DNA of 64,000 nt from Acinetobacter sp. XS-4 (GCF_023920705.1 NZ_CP094657.1:496001-560000), one strand, 5' to 3'. Shown: positions 41,914 through 50,565, numbered from the stretch's first letter. Made by a program: numbers and translations. The notes: a model not told the origin generated them from the letters alone.

Positions 41914-43113
41914 TTAAAATGTAAAATTTTGCGTAAAAGGTGTTTTTAAAGTGGTTGAAACAGTCCCATTTTGATTAGTAGACTGACCTTCGATGCTTAT
42001 ACCATTAATGACATGCTTAAAGTTTAGTGTAGTTCCATTCAAACTTTGCTTAAAAGTAAAAATATTTTGTCCTTCTAAATAAATACTGCCATTAAATTTT
42101 TGTGCGTTTGTTGTTGATGGCTCATTCTCAACGCGACTTCCTTCAAGGCTAGTAATACTTGGTAGACTTAATATTTGCTGATTACCTGATTTTACTTTGT
42201 ATGTCGCATTGTTCGTATTGCCTGGAGTTGAGTTCACAACAAATGAAATTGGCTCTGCAAAAGGAACATTAGGGTTATCATTAATAAGTACGTTGAAGCC
42301 AGAACCACCTTGAACTACGTAGAGATCACCATCAATTGATGTATTATCTTTATATACACTCATTGCACCGGTAGTAACTTCTTTTTCAGTCGGTTGGCCT
42401 GTCTCTGGATCTTGAACAACAGTCGTTGTAGTGATTTTATAGTCACTTGTTGTTGAATTAATTAATACGAATCTTTTTTGCTTGGTTTGTTCAAGTCCCC
42501 ATGACTGTTGGAATGGATACGCAAAGGCTCCAGTAATTGTCACATCTTGGAAGTTTTTATCATTATTTTCATTTTGAAAAATATAAATTCTGGTATTTGA
42601 TTGATAGTCCTCTAAATTCGGAGATATATTGTCGTTCGCCAGTTTAATATTTTTTAAATCATCTGCCGTAATATCAAAGTCCCAGTCACTATAATCAGTG
42701 AGTAAAGTTTTAATTTCTTCACCTTTAAATACATAGCAGGCGCGGTAGTCTGTAGTGCTCTTAATAAAGCATTTTTCACGATAGTGGTCGGAGTACTTGG
42801 TAAGATCTACTTTTCGAATATCTAATGTTAACTTGAGTGGACCTTGGGCAAAGGTATCTAATGCGTGATCAATGTAACCTTTTGATAGCTTTTCATTATT
42901 AATATCATAGGCACCAAATAAATATTTTCCTTCTTGCTTTACGCTATTTAAAACAGAAGTAGCCAACTCTTGATCTGTTGATGGTGTGGTTGGAGTTGTT
43001 GTAGAGCCAGAATCTGAATTTTGGTTATAGTAGCCATCACCGCCACCTCCACCACAAGCTGTCAAAAAAGCAGCCAAAGTAATCCCACATACCCCATGAG
43101 TAAGTTTCATCAT
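41914..43113 (-). CDS. large lipoprotein of unknown function
   Basis: 399 residues from the ATG ending at 43113 (GGGGAT lies just upstream; an earlier TTG start is unlikely). Signal peptide with lipobox LTAC, Cys20 lipidated, directly followed by five Gly and a Ser/Thr/Pro-rich linker (residues about 21-50), a typical outer-membrane lipoprotein tether. The body is rich in strands and Asn/Thr ('LYVVQGGSGFNVLINDNPNVPF', 'INGISIEGQSTNQNGTVSTTLKTPF'), suggesting a beta-rich surface or periplasmic domain. A pair of Cys (near residues 114 and 125) might form a disulfide. No family recognised. Confidence 0.8.
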   Translation of the reverse strand: MMKLTHGVCGITLAAFLTACGGGGGDGYYNQNSDSGSTTTPTTPSTDQELATSVLNSVKQEGKYLFGAYDINNEKLSKGYIDHALDTFAQGPLKLTLDIRKVDLTKYSDHYREKCFIKSTTDYRACYVFKGEEIKTLLTDYSDWDFDITADDLKNIKLANDNISPNLEDYQSNTRIYIFQNENNDKNFQDVTITGAFAYPFQQSWGLEQTKQKRFVLINSTTSDYKITTTTVVQDPETGQPTEKEVTTGAMSVYKDNTSIDGDLYVVQGGSGFNVLINDNPNVPFAEPISFVVNSTPGNTNNATYKVKSGNQQILSLPSITSLEGSRVENEPSTTNAQKFNGSIYLEGQNIFTFKQSLNGTTLNFKHVINGISIEGQSTNQNGTVSTTLKTPFTQNFTF

Positions 43114-43216
43114 TATCCCCAATTAAAATGATAAGTTATTTAAAATAATTTTTTAGATTTATAAAATAACATATATTTCATGAGGTTGCTCATTATATTT
43201 ATGAGCGGTTAGCTAA

Positions 43217-43321
43217 TTAAATTCTTGTACCCATAGTTACTCCAACTGTAGGTTTTACTTGCATTGAAGAGCACGCTGTAAGAATTAAACAGCTTAAAAG
43301 AGCGAATATAAATTTATTCAT
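43217..43321 (-). CDS. small lipoprotein, 34 residues
   Basis: An ATG-to-TAA frame of 34 codons that encodes a signal peptide (MNKFIFALLSCLILTAC) with lipobox LTAC at residues 14-17, then SSM and a short mature tail with 'VGVTMG'. No strong ribosome site was found, but the match to an entire lipoprotein signal followed at once by a stop is hard to explain by chance. It sits between the large lipoprotein gene and the DUF442 gene, all on the same strand. Bacterial tiny lipoproteins of this kind are often missed by annotation. Function unknown. Confidence 0.6.
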   Translation of the reverse strand: MNKFIFALLSCLILTACSSMQVKPTVGVTMGTRI

Positions 43322-43419
43322 AAAAATTAATAAATGAGTCAAAAAGATTTAAATACTTTAGATCAATATTATTTTTAGTTCTGTTGAATTCGTGCAGAGA
43401 TATGCAAAATAATTTATCA

Positions 43420-43451
43420 AAAACCCTATTTAAAAGAAGAAATAGGGTTTT
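43420..43451 (-). terminator. terminator of the DUF442 gene
   Basis: AAAACCCTATT / AATAGGGTTTT stem (11 bp) with loop TAAAAGAAGA, T run on the minus strand. The DUF442 stop is 23 nt upstream. Confidence 0.85.
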
Positions 43452-43473
43452 ATAGAATATTAATTTATTAAAC

Positions 43474-43809
43474 TTAGTCGTCTAATAAGTCCATCTGTTT
43501 TGCTAATTGATATAGATTATTTGAACGGTTTCCTGTGCGGCAGAACATAAGGATAGGTTTTGGCAACTCATTGTAATGATTAGCAAAAGTACGTACATCG
43601 AGTTCCGTAATTTGGCCAGCTACAACTGGTTGATAAACATAGTCTAAATCTGCTTGGCGTGCTGCTTCTTCAATTTGAGCACTTGTAGGCTGTTCTGGGC
43701 CGCCTTCCATATCTGGTCGATTATTAATAATCGATTTAAATCCTTTTTCTACAACTTGGCCAACATGCTCTGGACCAATTTGACCTGCGAAACCAACATT
43801 ATCTGACAT
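43474..43809 (-). CDS. DUF442 / TIGR01244 phosphatase-like protein
   Basis: 111 residues. The loop CRTGNRS at residues 90-96, with Cys90 and Arg95, is a phosphatase or rhodanese-type anion-binding loop. N-terminal 'GFAGQIGPEHVGQVVEKGFKSIINNRPDMEGGPEQP' matches the DUF442 family. Homologues are often misnamed 'beta-lactamase hydrolase-like'; nothing here suggests an antibiotic function. In some bacteria DUF442 domains accompany sulfide-oxidising or biofilm genes; no such genes are next to it here. Confidence 0.87.
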   Translation of the reverse strand: MSDNVGFAGQIGPEHVGQVVEKGFKSIINNRPDMEGGPEQPTSAQIEEAARQADLDYVYQPVVAGQITELDVRTFANHYNELPKPILMFCRTGNRSNNLYQLAKQMDLLDD

Positions 43810-43998
43810 TTCGTCACTCCAAAATTTAACAAAACCTCTTATGCTGTATCATAGCATTAAGCTTAACCTGAGATACAAGACACTCTTGTGTTGTTCTGAC
43901 TGAGAAAGTTATGTCTTATAGCTAAGTTATAAATTTTAAAAATGATCATCACGCTATTTTAAAATTGGTTATTCATATTCTATTTCAACGGAGCACAT

Positions 43999-44895
43999 AT
44001 GCACGCTTATACGGTTGAGCCTTTATATGTTCCATGTGGTCAGGAAACGATCGCAGCTGATTTTTATATTCCTAAAACAAATAAGAAATCTGCCGTAATT
44101 ATTATGGCCCATGGTTTTGCTGCGTTGCGTCAATTTAAACTAATCCAATATGCTCAGCGGTTCGCTCAAGCAGGTTATGCTGTTATTTTGTTTGATTATC
44201 GATATTGGGGGGGGAGTACTGGCAAGCCTAGAGAAATGGTCTCAATCAATTCCCAGTTAGAAGATTGGAAGACTGTTATTCAATATGCTTCGACCTGTAA
44301 GCTTGTAGATAACCGAAGGATTGTGCTGTGGGGAACTTCTTTAAGTGGGGGATATGCGCTAAGCCTAGCTTCTGAATTAAAGAATATTCAGGCAATTTTA
44401 GTACAAATTCCTTATGTAGATGGTGCTGAAACTGCCAAGCTCTATCCTTTGCAACGCTATCCTCAAGCATTGAAGTTATCAAGTCAGGATTATATGGGAT
44501 CAAAAATGGGGCTTAATCCCAAAAGATTACCTGTCGTCGATCAACATAATTTATGCTTTATGCCTACAGCAGATAGTTATTATGGCTATCTATCGATTGT
44601 AAACCCTGACTATTATTGGAGTGGTGAAGTCCCGGCTCGTGTCTTTTTTAATTTGATGCGATACCGTCCAATTCAGGTTGTACGTCAGATTAATATTCCG
44701 GTTTTATTTATTGCAGCCCAAAAAGATTCACTTATTCCTATTGAGTCCAGTCGCGAAGCTGCGACAAATATTGCACCTTTTGTGAGTTATCATGAATGGG
44801 ATATGAAACATTTTGATATTTATCATGGTTCATGGTTTGAAAAAGCAGTGATAACCCAATTAGAATTTTTACATCAGCATATAGGAGTGATGTAA
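43999..44895 (+). CDS. alpha/beta hydrolase (peptidase S9-like esterase)
   Basis: 298 residues, ATG with CGGAG 7 nt upstream. Hydrolase fold with 'VIIMAHGFAALRQFKLIQYAQRFAQAGYAVILFDYRYWGGSTG', nucleophile Ser114 in the elbow WGTSLSGG, an Asp in 'FIAAQKDSLIP', and His in 'WDMKHFDIYHG'. No signal peptide, so cytoplasmic. Its stop is directly followed by the trxC ATG, so both come from one transcript. The substrate is not predictable. Confidence 0.85.
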   Translation: MHAYTVEPLYVPCGQETIAADFYIPKTNKKSAVIIMAHGFAALRQFKLIQYAQRFAQAGYAVILFDYRYWGGSTGKPREMVSINSQLEDWKTVIQYASTCKLVDNRRIVLWGTSLSGGYALSLASELKNIQAILVQIPYVDGAETAKLYPLQRYPQALKLSSQDYMGSKMGLNPKRLPVVDQHNLCFMPTADSYYGYLSIVNPDYYWSGEVPARVFFNLMRYRPIQVVRQINIPVLFIAAQKDSLIPIESSREAATNIAPFVSYHEWDMKHFDIYHGSWFEKAVITQLEFLHQHIGVM

Positions 44896-45333
44896 ATGAT
44901 TATTGTATGTGCATCGTGCGGTGCAAAAAACCGAGTTCCGGAAGAAAAACTTCCTGAGCAACCAAGCTGTGGGCAATGTCATCAGCCATTACTACCGCTA
45001 GCACCTATTGAACTAAATGAGCAAAATTTTAGTAACTACATCACGAATAGTGATTTACCTATTCTCATAGACTTATGGGCAGAATGGTGCGGACCCTGTA
45101 AAATGATGGCTCCACATTTTGCGCAGGTCGCAAAACAGAATCCAGGCGTTATTTTTGCCAAGATTGATACCGAAGAATCTCCTCGCTTGAGCCAAGCTTT
45201 TCATGTGAGAAGTATTCCGACACTTGTCTTAATGAATAAAACGACAGAGGTCGCGCGTATTAGCGGTGCATTACGTGCGCCTGAATTGCAGCAGTGGCTG
45301 GATCAACAACTTCAAACGAATTTCGGGAGCTAA
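44896..45333 (+). CDS. trxC: thioredoxin 2 (zinc-containing)
   Basis: 145 residues. N-terminal zinc module with two CxxC pairs (C5/C8 and C25/C28), then a thioredoxin domain with WCGPC at 64-68. 'VRSIPTLVLMNK' gives the cis-proline. This form reduces disulfides in the cytoplasm and in E. coli is induced by OxyR under oxidative stress. It is coupled to the hydrolase gene upstream and overlaps the ribosome site of the thioesterase gene downstream. Confidence 0.93.
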   Translation: MIIVCASCGAKNRVPEEKLPEQPSCGQCHQPLLPLAPIELNEQNFSNYITNSDLPILIDLWAEWCGPCKMMAPHFAQVAKQNPGVIFAKIDTEESPRLSQAFHVRSIPTLVLMNKTTEVARISGALRAPELQQWLDQQLQTNFGS

Positions 45334-45334
45334 G

Positions 45335-45751
45335 GTGTCAGAAGCTTATACCAAACCAGAAGGAATTTTGTCCTTACAAACGATTGCCATGCCAGCAGAT
45401 ACAAACTGGAGTGGTGATGTCTTTGGTGGATGGATTGTGTCACAAATGGACTTGGCTGGAGCAATTCACGCAGAACGTTTCAGTCGTGGCCGCTGTGCTA
45501 CGATTTCCATTAATCAAATGACCTTTTTGGTTCCGGTAAAGGTTGGCTTTGTTATTAGCTGCTATACCAAAATCTTAAAAGTTGGAAATACTTCTATTCA
45601 GATGCAAATTGAAGTTTGGGATAGTCATGATGACTCTCGTGAGCCAATACGTATTACTGAAGGAGTCTTTACCTTTGTAGCAGTGGATGTAAAAGGTAAT
45701 AAGCGTCAAATACCCGAAGAAGCAAGACAAAAGTTTTTAGATATTCAATAA
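45335..45751 (+). CDS. YciA-like acyl-CoA thioesterase
   Basis: 138 residues from GTG 45335, which has GGGAG 5 nt upstream and only 1 bp after the trxC stop. A frame opening at 45266 was rejected because it reads through trxC. Hot-dog fold with the family motif 'NWSGDVFGGWIVSQMDLAGAIHAER' and 'CATISINQMTFLVPVKVG', which places an Asp-containing catalytic helix. It splits acyl-CoA to free acid and CoA, with broad substrate use in YciA. The three genes from 43999 form one operon with a terminator at 45759-45786. Confidence 0.9.
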   Translation: MSEAYTKPEGILSLQTIAMPADTNWSGDVFGGWIVSQMDLAGAIHAERFSRGRCATISINQMTFLVPVKVGFVISCYTKILKVGNTSIQMQIEVWDSHDDSREPIRITEGVFTFVAVDVKGNKRQIPEEARQKFLDIQ

Positions 45752-45758
45752 AACGTAT

Positions 45759-45791
45759 AAAGCCTGAATATTCGTATTCAGGCTTTAATTT
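45759..45791. terminator. terminator after the trxC operon
   Basis: 12-bp stem AAAGCCTGAATA / TATTCAGGCTTT with a TTCG tetraloop. The flanking T content is modest; the SnoaL-like gene converges from the other side. Confidence 0.8.
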
Positions 45792-45814
45792 AGACGAAGA
45801 ACTCATTTTTAGAA

Positions 45815-46321
45815 TCAAAACATCGTATTTGTATTTTTGCTTTGCTCTGGAATATTTTGTATCACATCCCAATGCTCTACGATTTTTCCATTTTCGACAC
45901 GAAAGATATCAATAATTGCTCTTCCTCGATCTTTTTCATTTTCAGTGGAATGAACGTGTAAAACGACAAGATTACCTTCAGCAATCGCACGTTTAATTTC
46001 ATTTTTAGCTTGTGGGTTCTTTTGGAATTTTTCAGTGAAGAAATTAACAAAGGGTGCTTTTCCATCTGGCACATTAGGATTGTGCTGAATGTATTGTTGA
46101 CCAATATAGCGGTCTGCATATTCTTTGACTTTATGTTTTAAAAAGACGCCTTCATAAAAGTCGATGACTATTCTTTTGTTTTGAGCACTTACTTTATCTA
46201 TAGCTTCAGATTTGGTCGAAGTTACTTTACTGGTTTTAAGATTAGGTTCATTCGCGTGAGTCGTTATTGTTGTAAATATTAAGCTGGTAAATAAAGAGGA
46301 AAGAATCAGTATTTTTTTCAT
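45815..46321 (-). CDS. exported SnoaL-like (NTF2-fold) protein
   Basis: 168 residues from the ATG ending at 46321, with TTGAGG upstream; six extra residues to 46339 have no ribosome site. Signal peptide of about 23 residues ending THA-NE. The mature part shows the SnoaL pattern 'FYEGVFLKHKVKEYADRYIGQQYIQHNPNVPDG', 'AEGNLVVLHVHS' and 'IDIFRVENGKIVEHWDVIQ'. The family is a frequent small-molecule-binding or isomerase fold; no reaction can be assigned. Its secretion is unusual, as many SnoaL proteins are cytoplasmic. Confidence 0.85.
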   Translation of the reverse strand: MKKILILSSLFTSLIFTTITTHANEPNLKTSKVTSTKSEAIDKVSAQNKRIVIDFYEGVFLKHKVKEYADRYIGQQYIQHNPNVPDGKAPFVNFFTEKFQKNPQAKNEIKRAIAEGNLVVLHVHSTENEKDRGRAIIDIFRVENGKIVEHWDVIQNIPEQSKNTNTMF

Positions 46322-46396
46322 TTTGACCTCAAGATACAAAAAATAATTTTTATATCTTGAGGTAAATAAAAATCTAAAAGTACTTTAGATTAGTTA

Positions 46397-46891
46397 TTAT
46401 TTCTTACGTTTAGGTAACCATGCCCACAGCATTTGGCATTGGATTGGTTCATTGCCTGCATCATCAATAACAGTAACCGGAATCACAAGTTCACCTTTTT
46501 CATTATCTGCAATAAACTTTTGCTGTTCAGCAGATAGTGTTGCTGTAGCAGTCAAACCGCCTTCAACCACTTTTAAATAATCTACATGCAATGATTTGAT
46601 TAATAAAATGCGGTTATCAGGAATATGTAAACCCGTTAGAAAACCCGTTGCAGTTTCTGCTAAAAGAGCCATCGCCGCTGCATGGACTCCTTTAATATGA
46701 TTCTGCATATTTTTCTGGTTTTCTAGGCGGACAGTAACATGGTTTGAGTCTACTTCCAGATAGCGAATATTTGCTGTACCGACCATTGGTACGATGCGAC
46801 CAAACGCCTTGCTCCAAAGCGTACTCCGAATACCCTTAGGGAATTTTGAAGTCGCTTTTACCAGTTTTGATAGACGATTGGATTGAGACAT
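46397..46891 (-). CDS. DUF4442 hot-dog-fold protein (putative thioesterase)
   Basis: 164 residues with the DUF4442 signature 'NHIKGVHAAAMALLAETATGFL' and the later 'KSLHVDYLKVVEGGLTATATL'. The domain is related to PaaI-type thioesterases, so acyl-CoA hydrolysis is likely but not demonstrated. Single gene, separated from yajQ by 35 bp and from the SnoaL-like gene by 75 bp, all in the same direction. Confidence 0.85.
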   Translation of the reverse strand: MSQSNRLSKLVKATSKFPKGIRSTLWSKAFGRIVPMVGTANIRYLEVDSNHVTVRLENQKNMQNHIKGVHAAAMALLAETATGFLTGLHIPDNRILLIKSLHVDYLKVVEGGLTATATLSAEQQKFIADNEKGELVIPVTVIDDAGNEPIQCQMLWAWLPKRKK

Positions 46892-46926
46892 GGAATTACC
46901 TTAGCTTTGACTGTCACGACAAGAGA

Positions 46927-47415
46927 TTAGTCTTTAAAGTTATTAAACTGTAATGGCACACCAAATTGTTGTTCACGTAAAAAATTCATGACTTGTTGTA
47001 AAGTGTCACGCTTTTTATCTGTTACACGAATTTTGTCACCTTGGATAGAAGATTGCACTTTAACGCCACTTTCTTTAATGGCTTTATTAATTTTTTTTGC
47101 AGTATCTGAGTCAAGACCGTCTTTAAGTTTAATCACTTGTACAAAATTTTTGCCTGAAGCAGCAGCTTTTTGTGGATCAAGTGCTTGTACATCAATTTTA
47201 CGTTTATAAAAATGATTTTCTAACATGTTGTAAACTTGTTCACACTGGAAATCACTTTCGGTACTGATTTTAATTTCTTTATTTTTTTCGTTTATTTCGA
47301 CTGAAACATCATGACCACGAAAGTCAAAACGTGTTGCAATCTCTTTTTGTGTGTTCTGTACAGCGTGATTAACTTCAAAAATCTCTAATTCAGAGACAAT
47401 ATCGAAAGAAGGCAT
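46927..47415 (-). CDS. yajQ: YajQ-family nucleotide-binding protein
   Basis: 162 residues, full length for the family: 'MPSFDIVSELEIFEVNHAVQNTQKEIATRFDFRGHDVSVE' and 'VKVQSSIQGDKIRVTDKKRDTLQQVMNFLREQQFGVPLQFNNFKD'. It has two ferredoxin-like domains. YajQ proteins bind tRNA and nucleotides, and a Xanthomonas/Pseudomonas member is a cyclic-di-GMP receptor that controls virulence. Whether it reads the cyclic-di-GMP made by the YfiN of this window is unknown. Confidence 0.94.
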   Translation of the reverse strand: MPSFDIVSELEIFEVNHAVQNTQKEIATRFDFRGHDVSVEINEKNKEIKISTESDFQCEQVYNMLENHFYKRKIDVQALDPQKAAASGKNFVQVIKLKDGLDSDTAKKINKAIKESGVKVQSSIQGDKIRVTDKKRDTLQQVMNFLREQQFGVPLQFNNFKD

Positions 47416-47506
47416 AGTTTAGACCTTTACAAAGGGAAAGAATATTTGAGATGCTAAGAGGGTTTTCTTCATTTGCCAAGTGTTGTTTACATCAAAGGAG
47501 TGCACA

Positions 47507-47821
47507 ATGATCCGTAAACAAGAAATTACAACATTTGAATTCCCAGAAAATGCTGTTATCTGGGATGTCCGTGATACAAATGCTTATGCAGAAGGGCATG
47601 TTAAAGGTGCGGTAAATCGCCCGATTAATGATTTGAATGCTGATATTTTGAACCAGGTCTCTGCGGGTCAGCCGATTTATATTTTATGTGGTGGTGGTAG
47701 CAAAGCTCCTCGTGCAGCTGAGACACTAGAAGGATTGGATGCCTCGCGTGAATATGTCGTGCTGATGGGGGGGACACGTGCAGCTCGTGATGCTGGCTTG
47801 CCTCTAGAGCAGGGCGCATAA
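47507..47821 (+). CDS. single-domain rhodanese-like protein
   Basis: 104 residues from ATG 47507, with AAAGGAG 7 nt upstream; an earlier ATG at 47480 has no ribosome site. 'VIWDVRDTNAYAEGHVKGAVNRPINDL' and the Cys61 loop 'ILCGGGSKAPRAAETL' match rhodanese (sulfurtransferase) domains. The Cys loop is longer in glycines than usual. It might carry persulfide sulfur, for example to tRNA or detoxification reactions. It is divergent from yajQ and has its own terminator. Confidence 0.85.
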   Translation: MIRKQEITTFEFPENAVIWDVRDTNAYAEGHVKGAVNRPINDLNADILNQVSAGQPIYILCGGGSKAPRAAETLEGLDASREYVVLMGGTRAARDAGLPLEQGA

Positions 47822-47847
47822 AAAAAAGCACCTTAGGGTGCTTTTTT
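47821..47847. terminator. bidirectional terminator, rhodanese / mnmC
   Basis: AAAAAAGCACC / GGTGCTTTTTT stem with TTAG loop. It is shared by converging genes: the rhodanese gene ends in it and mnmC stops 12 nt beyond. Confidence 0.9.
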
Positions 47848-47858
47848 ATTGAAGAGAA

Positions 47859-49760
47859 CTACTGTGGTTTGAAATACGGCTTTTTAGGTTTTACTTTTTT
47901 TTGGAATCTTTGAGGATTCAACTTTTGTAATAAGCTGTCTGGTACAGGACAAGCTTCTCCTAACATCTTGGCAACTAAGATCTCACTGCATAGCGGAGCA
48001 AATAGAAAGCCCTTTGAACCAAGACCGGCAAAAGTAGCAATTCGGCTATTTTCCTGCATTTTTCCTAACAACGGAAAATAATCTAAGCTTTGTGCGCGAA
48101 TAGATGCACGGCCTTGCCATGTCGAAGGTGATGGTAACTTTTCTGCATATGCAGGGAATACGCTGTGGATTAATTCAAAGTTATGCACATGGTCTTCGGG
48201 AAGTACATCTTGATCTTCACGATTTGGATAAAAAGACGCACCTAAAATCATCTGTGAAGCATCAAGTTGCATGCAATACCCACCATAGCTATAAGCTTCA
48301 TTTAACGGCAGGGGAGCAAATGTATTATCAACCCAGCTTACTTGTCCGCGTATTGGTTTTAACTGTGGATAGTTTTCAAAAAAAGTCGCGCTTTGACGTG
48401 CACAGCACACAACAACATGGTCTGCTTCCGCAATAACCTCATTACCAGCCTGCAACTGAACTTTATTTTCAAAAGGAAACAGTGCTGTGACATGGGCAAT
48501 TTTGAGATCAATTAAAGGATGTTGCAAAATTTCATCACGTAGTTGATGTGGTGAAACAGAGCCCGCTTTGGTCAGTGAAATACTTGAATATGTAGTTTCA
48601 AGTGAGTTTGCAGAATGGGTAACAACATCAGTTGGATATTGATTTACAAGATCGAGAAACTCATCTGCATTTTTCAATGCGATTTGTTGTATTTGAAGTG
48701 GACGGAATGCTTGAAAATTTTTATAAAAATTTAAGGCATGTTGCCAACTTAAAGTCATGAGATGTTCATGGCTTTGTTCAATTGGACATAGTTTTGGATT
48801 AAGCAATGCCAAAGGATTTCCTGAAGCACCAGATAATGAGGCTGTTTGCTCATATAGGGTTACTTGGTGCCCGCGAGCTGCAAATGCCCACGCCGTAGTT
48901 AAACCTGCTATACCGGCCCCAATTATCGCAATATGCTGTTGTCCGTTACCCAATGGCTGAACTTGGTTTAATGAGGGCTCATCATCAGATTGAGGTGGAT
49001 TCCAGATTGCTTTGAGCATTTCCCGTTTATGCCGAAAACCACGTGGACGTGAAATACGAATACCATGCGCTTTAAGCCCACGTTTTAAAACACCTGCGAC
49101 ACTAAAAGAGGAAAATGTGCTGCCATAGTCAGATAGACGGACAATATGGTTTAAAACGTTTTGTTCCCACATGTCTGGATTGCAAGAAGGTGCAAAGCCA
49201 TCTAAAAACCAAGCATTTACTGTCTTAGTTTTAGCCATGCTTGGGAAAATTTCTTGTGCATCTCCTATCCATAAGTCGATGCTAAAACGCTCGTTAGGAA
49301 AAGTTAAGCGATGACACCCTGCAATAGGGAGCGGATATTGTTCAATTAACTGCTCTGCAAGTGGTTTAAGCTCATGCCAGACATTTAAAGCACGAATCAG
49401 GTCAGCTTTACTTAATGGAAATTTTTCAACACTAATTGCATGTAAATGACTTTGATTGTCTGGACGGACTTGTTGCCAAAGTTGCCAGAGTGCAAGAATA
49501 TTTAAACCAGTACCAAAACCAGTTTCTCCTACGCTGAAATATTCAAAATCTTTTAGATTGGCTAAGCGTTCTGATAAGTCATTACCATTTAGAAAAACAT
49601 GTCGTGTTTCAAGTAAGCCATTATCTTTAGAGAAATAGACATCACCAAATTGTTTGGAAACGGGAACCTCGATACCATCGATGAGTTCCCAGTCCAGTTC
49701 TGCTGTTTGAATACGGTTTGATACGGTCATTTGGTTTAATAAGTTGCTTGAATTTACCAC
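47859..49760 (-). CDS. mnmC: bifunctional tRNA modification enzyme MnmC
   Basis: 633 residues, a fusion. Residues about 1-260 form the methyltransferase half, with the S-adenosylmethionine site 'SVGETGFGTGLNILALWQLW' and 'NAWFLDGFAPSCNPDMW'. Residues about 275-633 form the FAD oxidoreductase half, with 'IAIIGAGIAGLTTAWAFAARGHQVTLYEQT' and 'YFPLLG'. Together they convert cmnm5(s2)U34 to mnm5(s2)U34 in tRNA wobble positions. The start overlaps the end of the upstream membrane-protein gene by 7 nt. Confidence 0.95.
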   Translation of the reverse strand: MVNSSNLLNQMTVSNRIQTAELDWELIDGIEVPVSKQFGDVYFSKDNGLLETRHVFLNGNDLSERLANLKDFEYFSVGETGFGTGLNILALWQLWQQVRPDNQSHLHAISVEKFPLSKADLIRALNVWHELKPLAEQLIEQYPLPIAGCHRLTFPNERFSIDLWIGDAQEIFPSMAKTKTVNAWFLDGFAPSCNPDMWEQNVLNHIVRLSDYGSTFSSFSVAGVLKRGLKAHGIRISRPRGFRHKREMLKAIWNPPQSDDEPSLNQVQPLGNGQQHIAIIGAGIAGLTTAWAFAARGHQVTLYEQTASLSGASGNPLALLNPKLCPIEQSHEHLMTLSWQHALNFYKNFQAFRPLQIQQIALKNADEFLDLVNQYPTDVVTHSANSLETTYSSISLTKAGSVSPHQLRDEILQHPLIDLKIAHVTALFPFENKVQLQAGNEVIAEADHVVVCCARQSATFFENYPQLKPIRGQVSWVDNTFAPLPLNEAYSYGGYCMQLDASQMILGASFYPNREDQDVLPEDHVHNFELIHSVFPAYAEKLPSPSTWQGRASIRAQSLDYFPLLGKMQENSRIATFAGLGSKGFLFAPLCSEILVAKMLGEACPVPDSLLQKLNPQRFQKKVKPKKPYFKPQ

Positions 49761-50224
49761 TGGCGTCGACGTTTTGTATGAATATAACTAGCGATAAAAA
49801 ATCCTAGCAATACGCCACCAGCTAAGGTAACAGCACCATATAAAAACATTTGCGCGCTGCGTTCGCTTTGTAAGACTTGAACCTGAACAGAGAGGCTATC
49901 ATTTTTTAACTGTAACTCTTGGTTCTGAGCCAGAGCCTCAAGATTGGCATGTTCTAACTGTTTTAAACGAGATGCCTGATCTTGAACCAAAGCTTTGATT
50001 TTCGCATCTTGCTGTTGTTTATTCTTTACAAGCTGTTCAGCTGTAAGTGGCTGAGCTGTAGTCGCTGTTTTTACAACTGTTGGTGCTGCTGTAGGAGCGG
50101 GTTTAGTGGCCGGAGTTGAAGGCACACTTGGAGGAGGTGTTGCTGGTGTTGCAGCAGGTTCAACTGCTCCAGCAGTTGAACATATCAAACACAAGCCAAG
50201 AAAGCTTTTGATTGCAGGCTGCAT
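49754..50224 (-). CDS. exported protein with coiled coil and C-terminal membrane anchor
   Basis: 156 residues; no family recognised with certainty. Signal peptide (MQPAIKSFLGLCLICSTAGAVEP), then a Pro/Ala/Thr-rich linker (residues about 22-57), a coiled coil (about 62-118; 'SRLKQLEHANLEALAQNQELQLKNDSLSVQVQVLQ'), and one hydrophobic segment (about 125-149) followed by basic KRRRQW. This gives a periplasmic coiled coil anchored in the inner membrane, similar in layout to the C-terminus of TIGR04211-type proteins. It overlaps mnmC by 7 nt and may be co-translated with it. Confidence 0.75.
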   Translation of the reverse strand: MQPAIKSFLGLCLICSTAGAVEPAATPATPPPSVPSTPATKPAPTAAPTVVKTATTAQPLTAEQLVKNKQQQDAKIKALVQDQASRLKQLEHANLEALAQNQELQLKNDSLSVQVQVLQSERSAQMFLYGAVTLAGGVLLGFFIASYIHTKRRRQW

Positions 50225-50228
50225 GCGA

Positions 50229-50531
50229 TTACCCTTTTGGAAATGCTTTATTAAACGGTTTTACATCAATATGGGCATAAATGCCTTCTTTGAGAAATGG
50301 TTCTTCTTTTAACCATTCATCTAATGCTTCGCGACTGTCGAATTCAACAATCATGGTGCTGCCATAGAAACCTGCTTGAGGATCATTTGGGTCTTTTGGC
50401 ATAGCTCCCGCTGTAACAAGGCGACCTTCATCATCAAGTTTTTGCAAACGTTCAATATGCTGAGGGCGTACTGCTAAGCGCTTCTCTAGAGTTCCTTCGT
50501 TATCGGTACAGCTTAGAACAAAAAAAGGCAT
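50229..50531 (-). CDS. YciI-family protein
   Basis: 100 residues, matching YciI: 'FFVLSCTDNEGTLEKRLAVRPQHIERLQKLDDEGRLVTAGAMP', 'GSTMIVEFDSREALDEWLKEEPFLKEGIYAHIDVKPF'. The fold is ferredoxin-like with a conserved His (HIERL). The function of YciI in E. coli is not settled. It lies 4 bp upstream of the coiled-coil gene and 34 bp after YciB; YciB, YciI and Rnm (YciV) also lie near one another in E. coli. Confidence 0.9.
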   Translation of the reverse strand: MPFFVLSCTDNEGTLEKRLAVRPQHIERLQKLDDEGRLVTAGAMPKDPNDPQAGFYGSTMIVEFDSREALDEWLKEEPFLKEGIYAHIDVKPFNKAFPKG

Positions 50532-50565
50532 GTAATCGTATCTCTATAATCAATCAGGAACCACT

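Noticed and set aside
43474..43809. Beta-lactamase-related function for the DUF442 protein
   Set aside because: The common name 'beta-lactamase hydrolase-like' comes from a fused domain in other proteins; only a phosphatase-like loop is seen here.
45266..45334. Longer start of the thioesterase gene overlapping trxC
   Set aside because: It reads in another frame of trxC; GTG 45335 has GGGAG just upstream and gives the usual family length.
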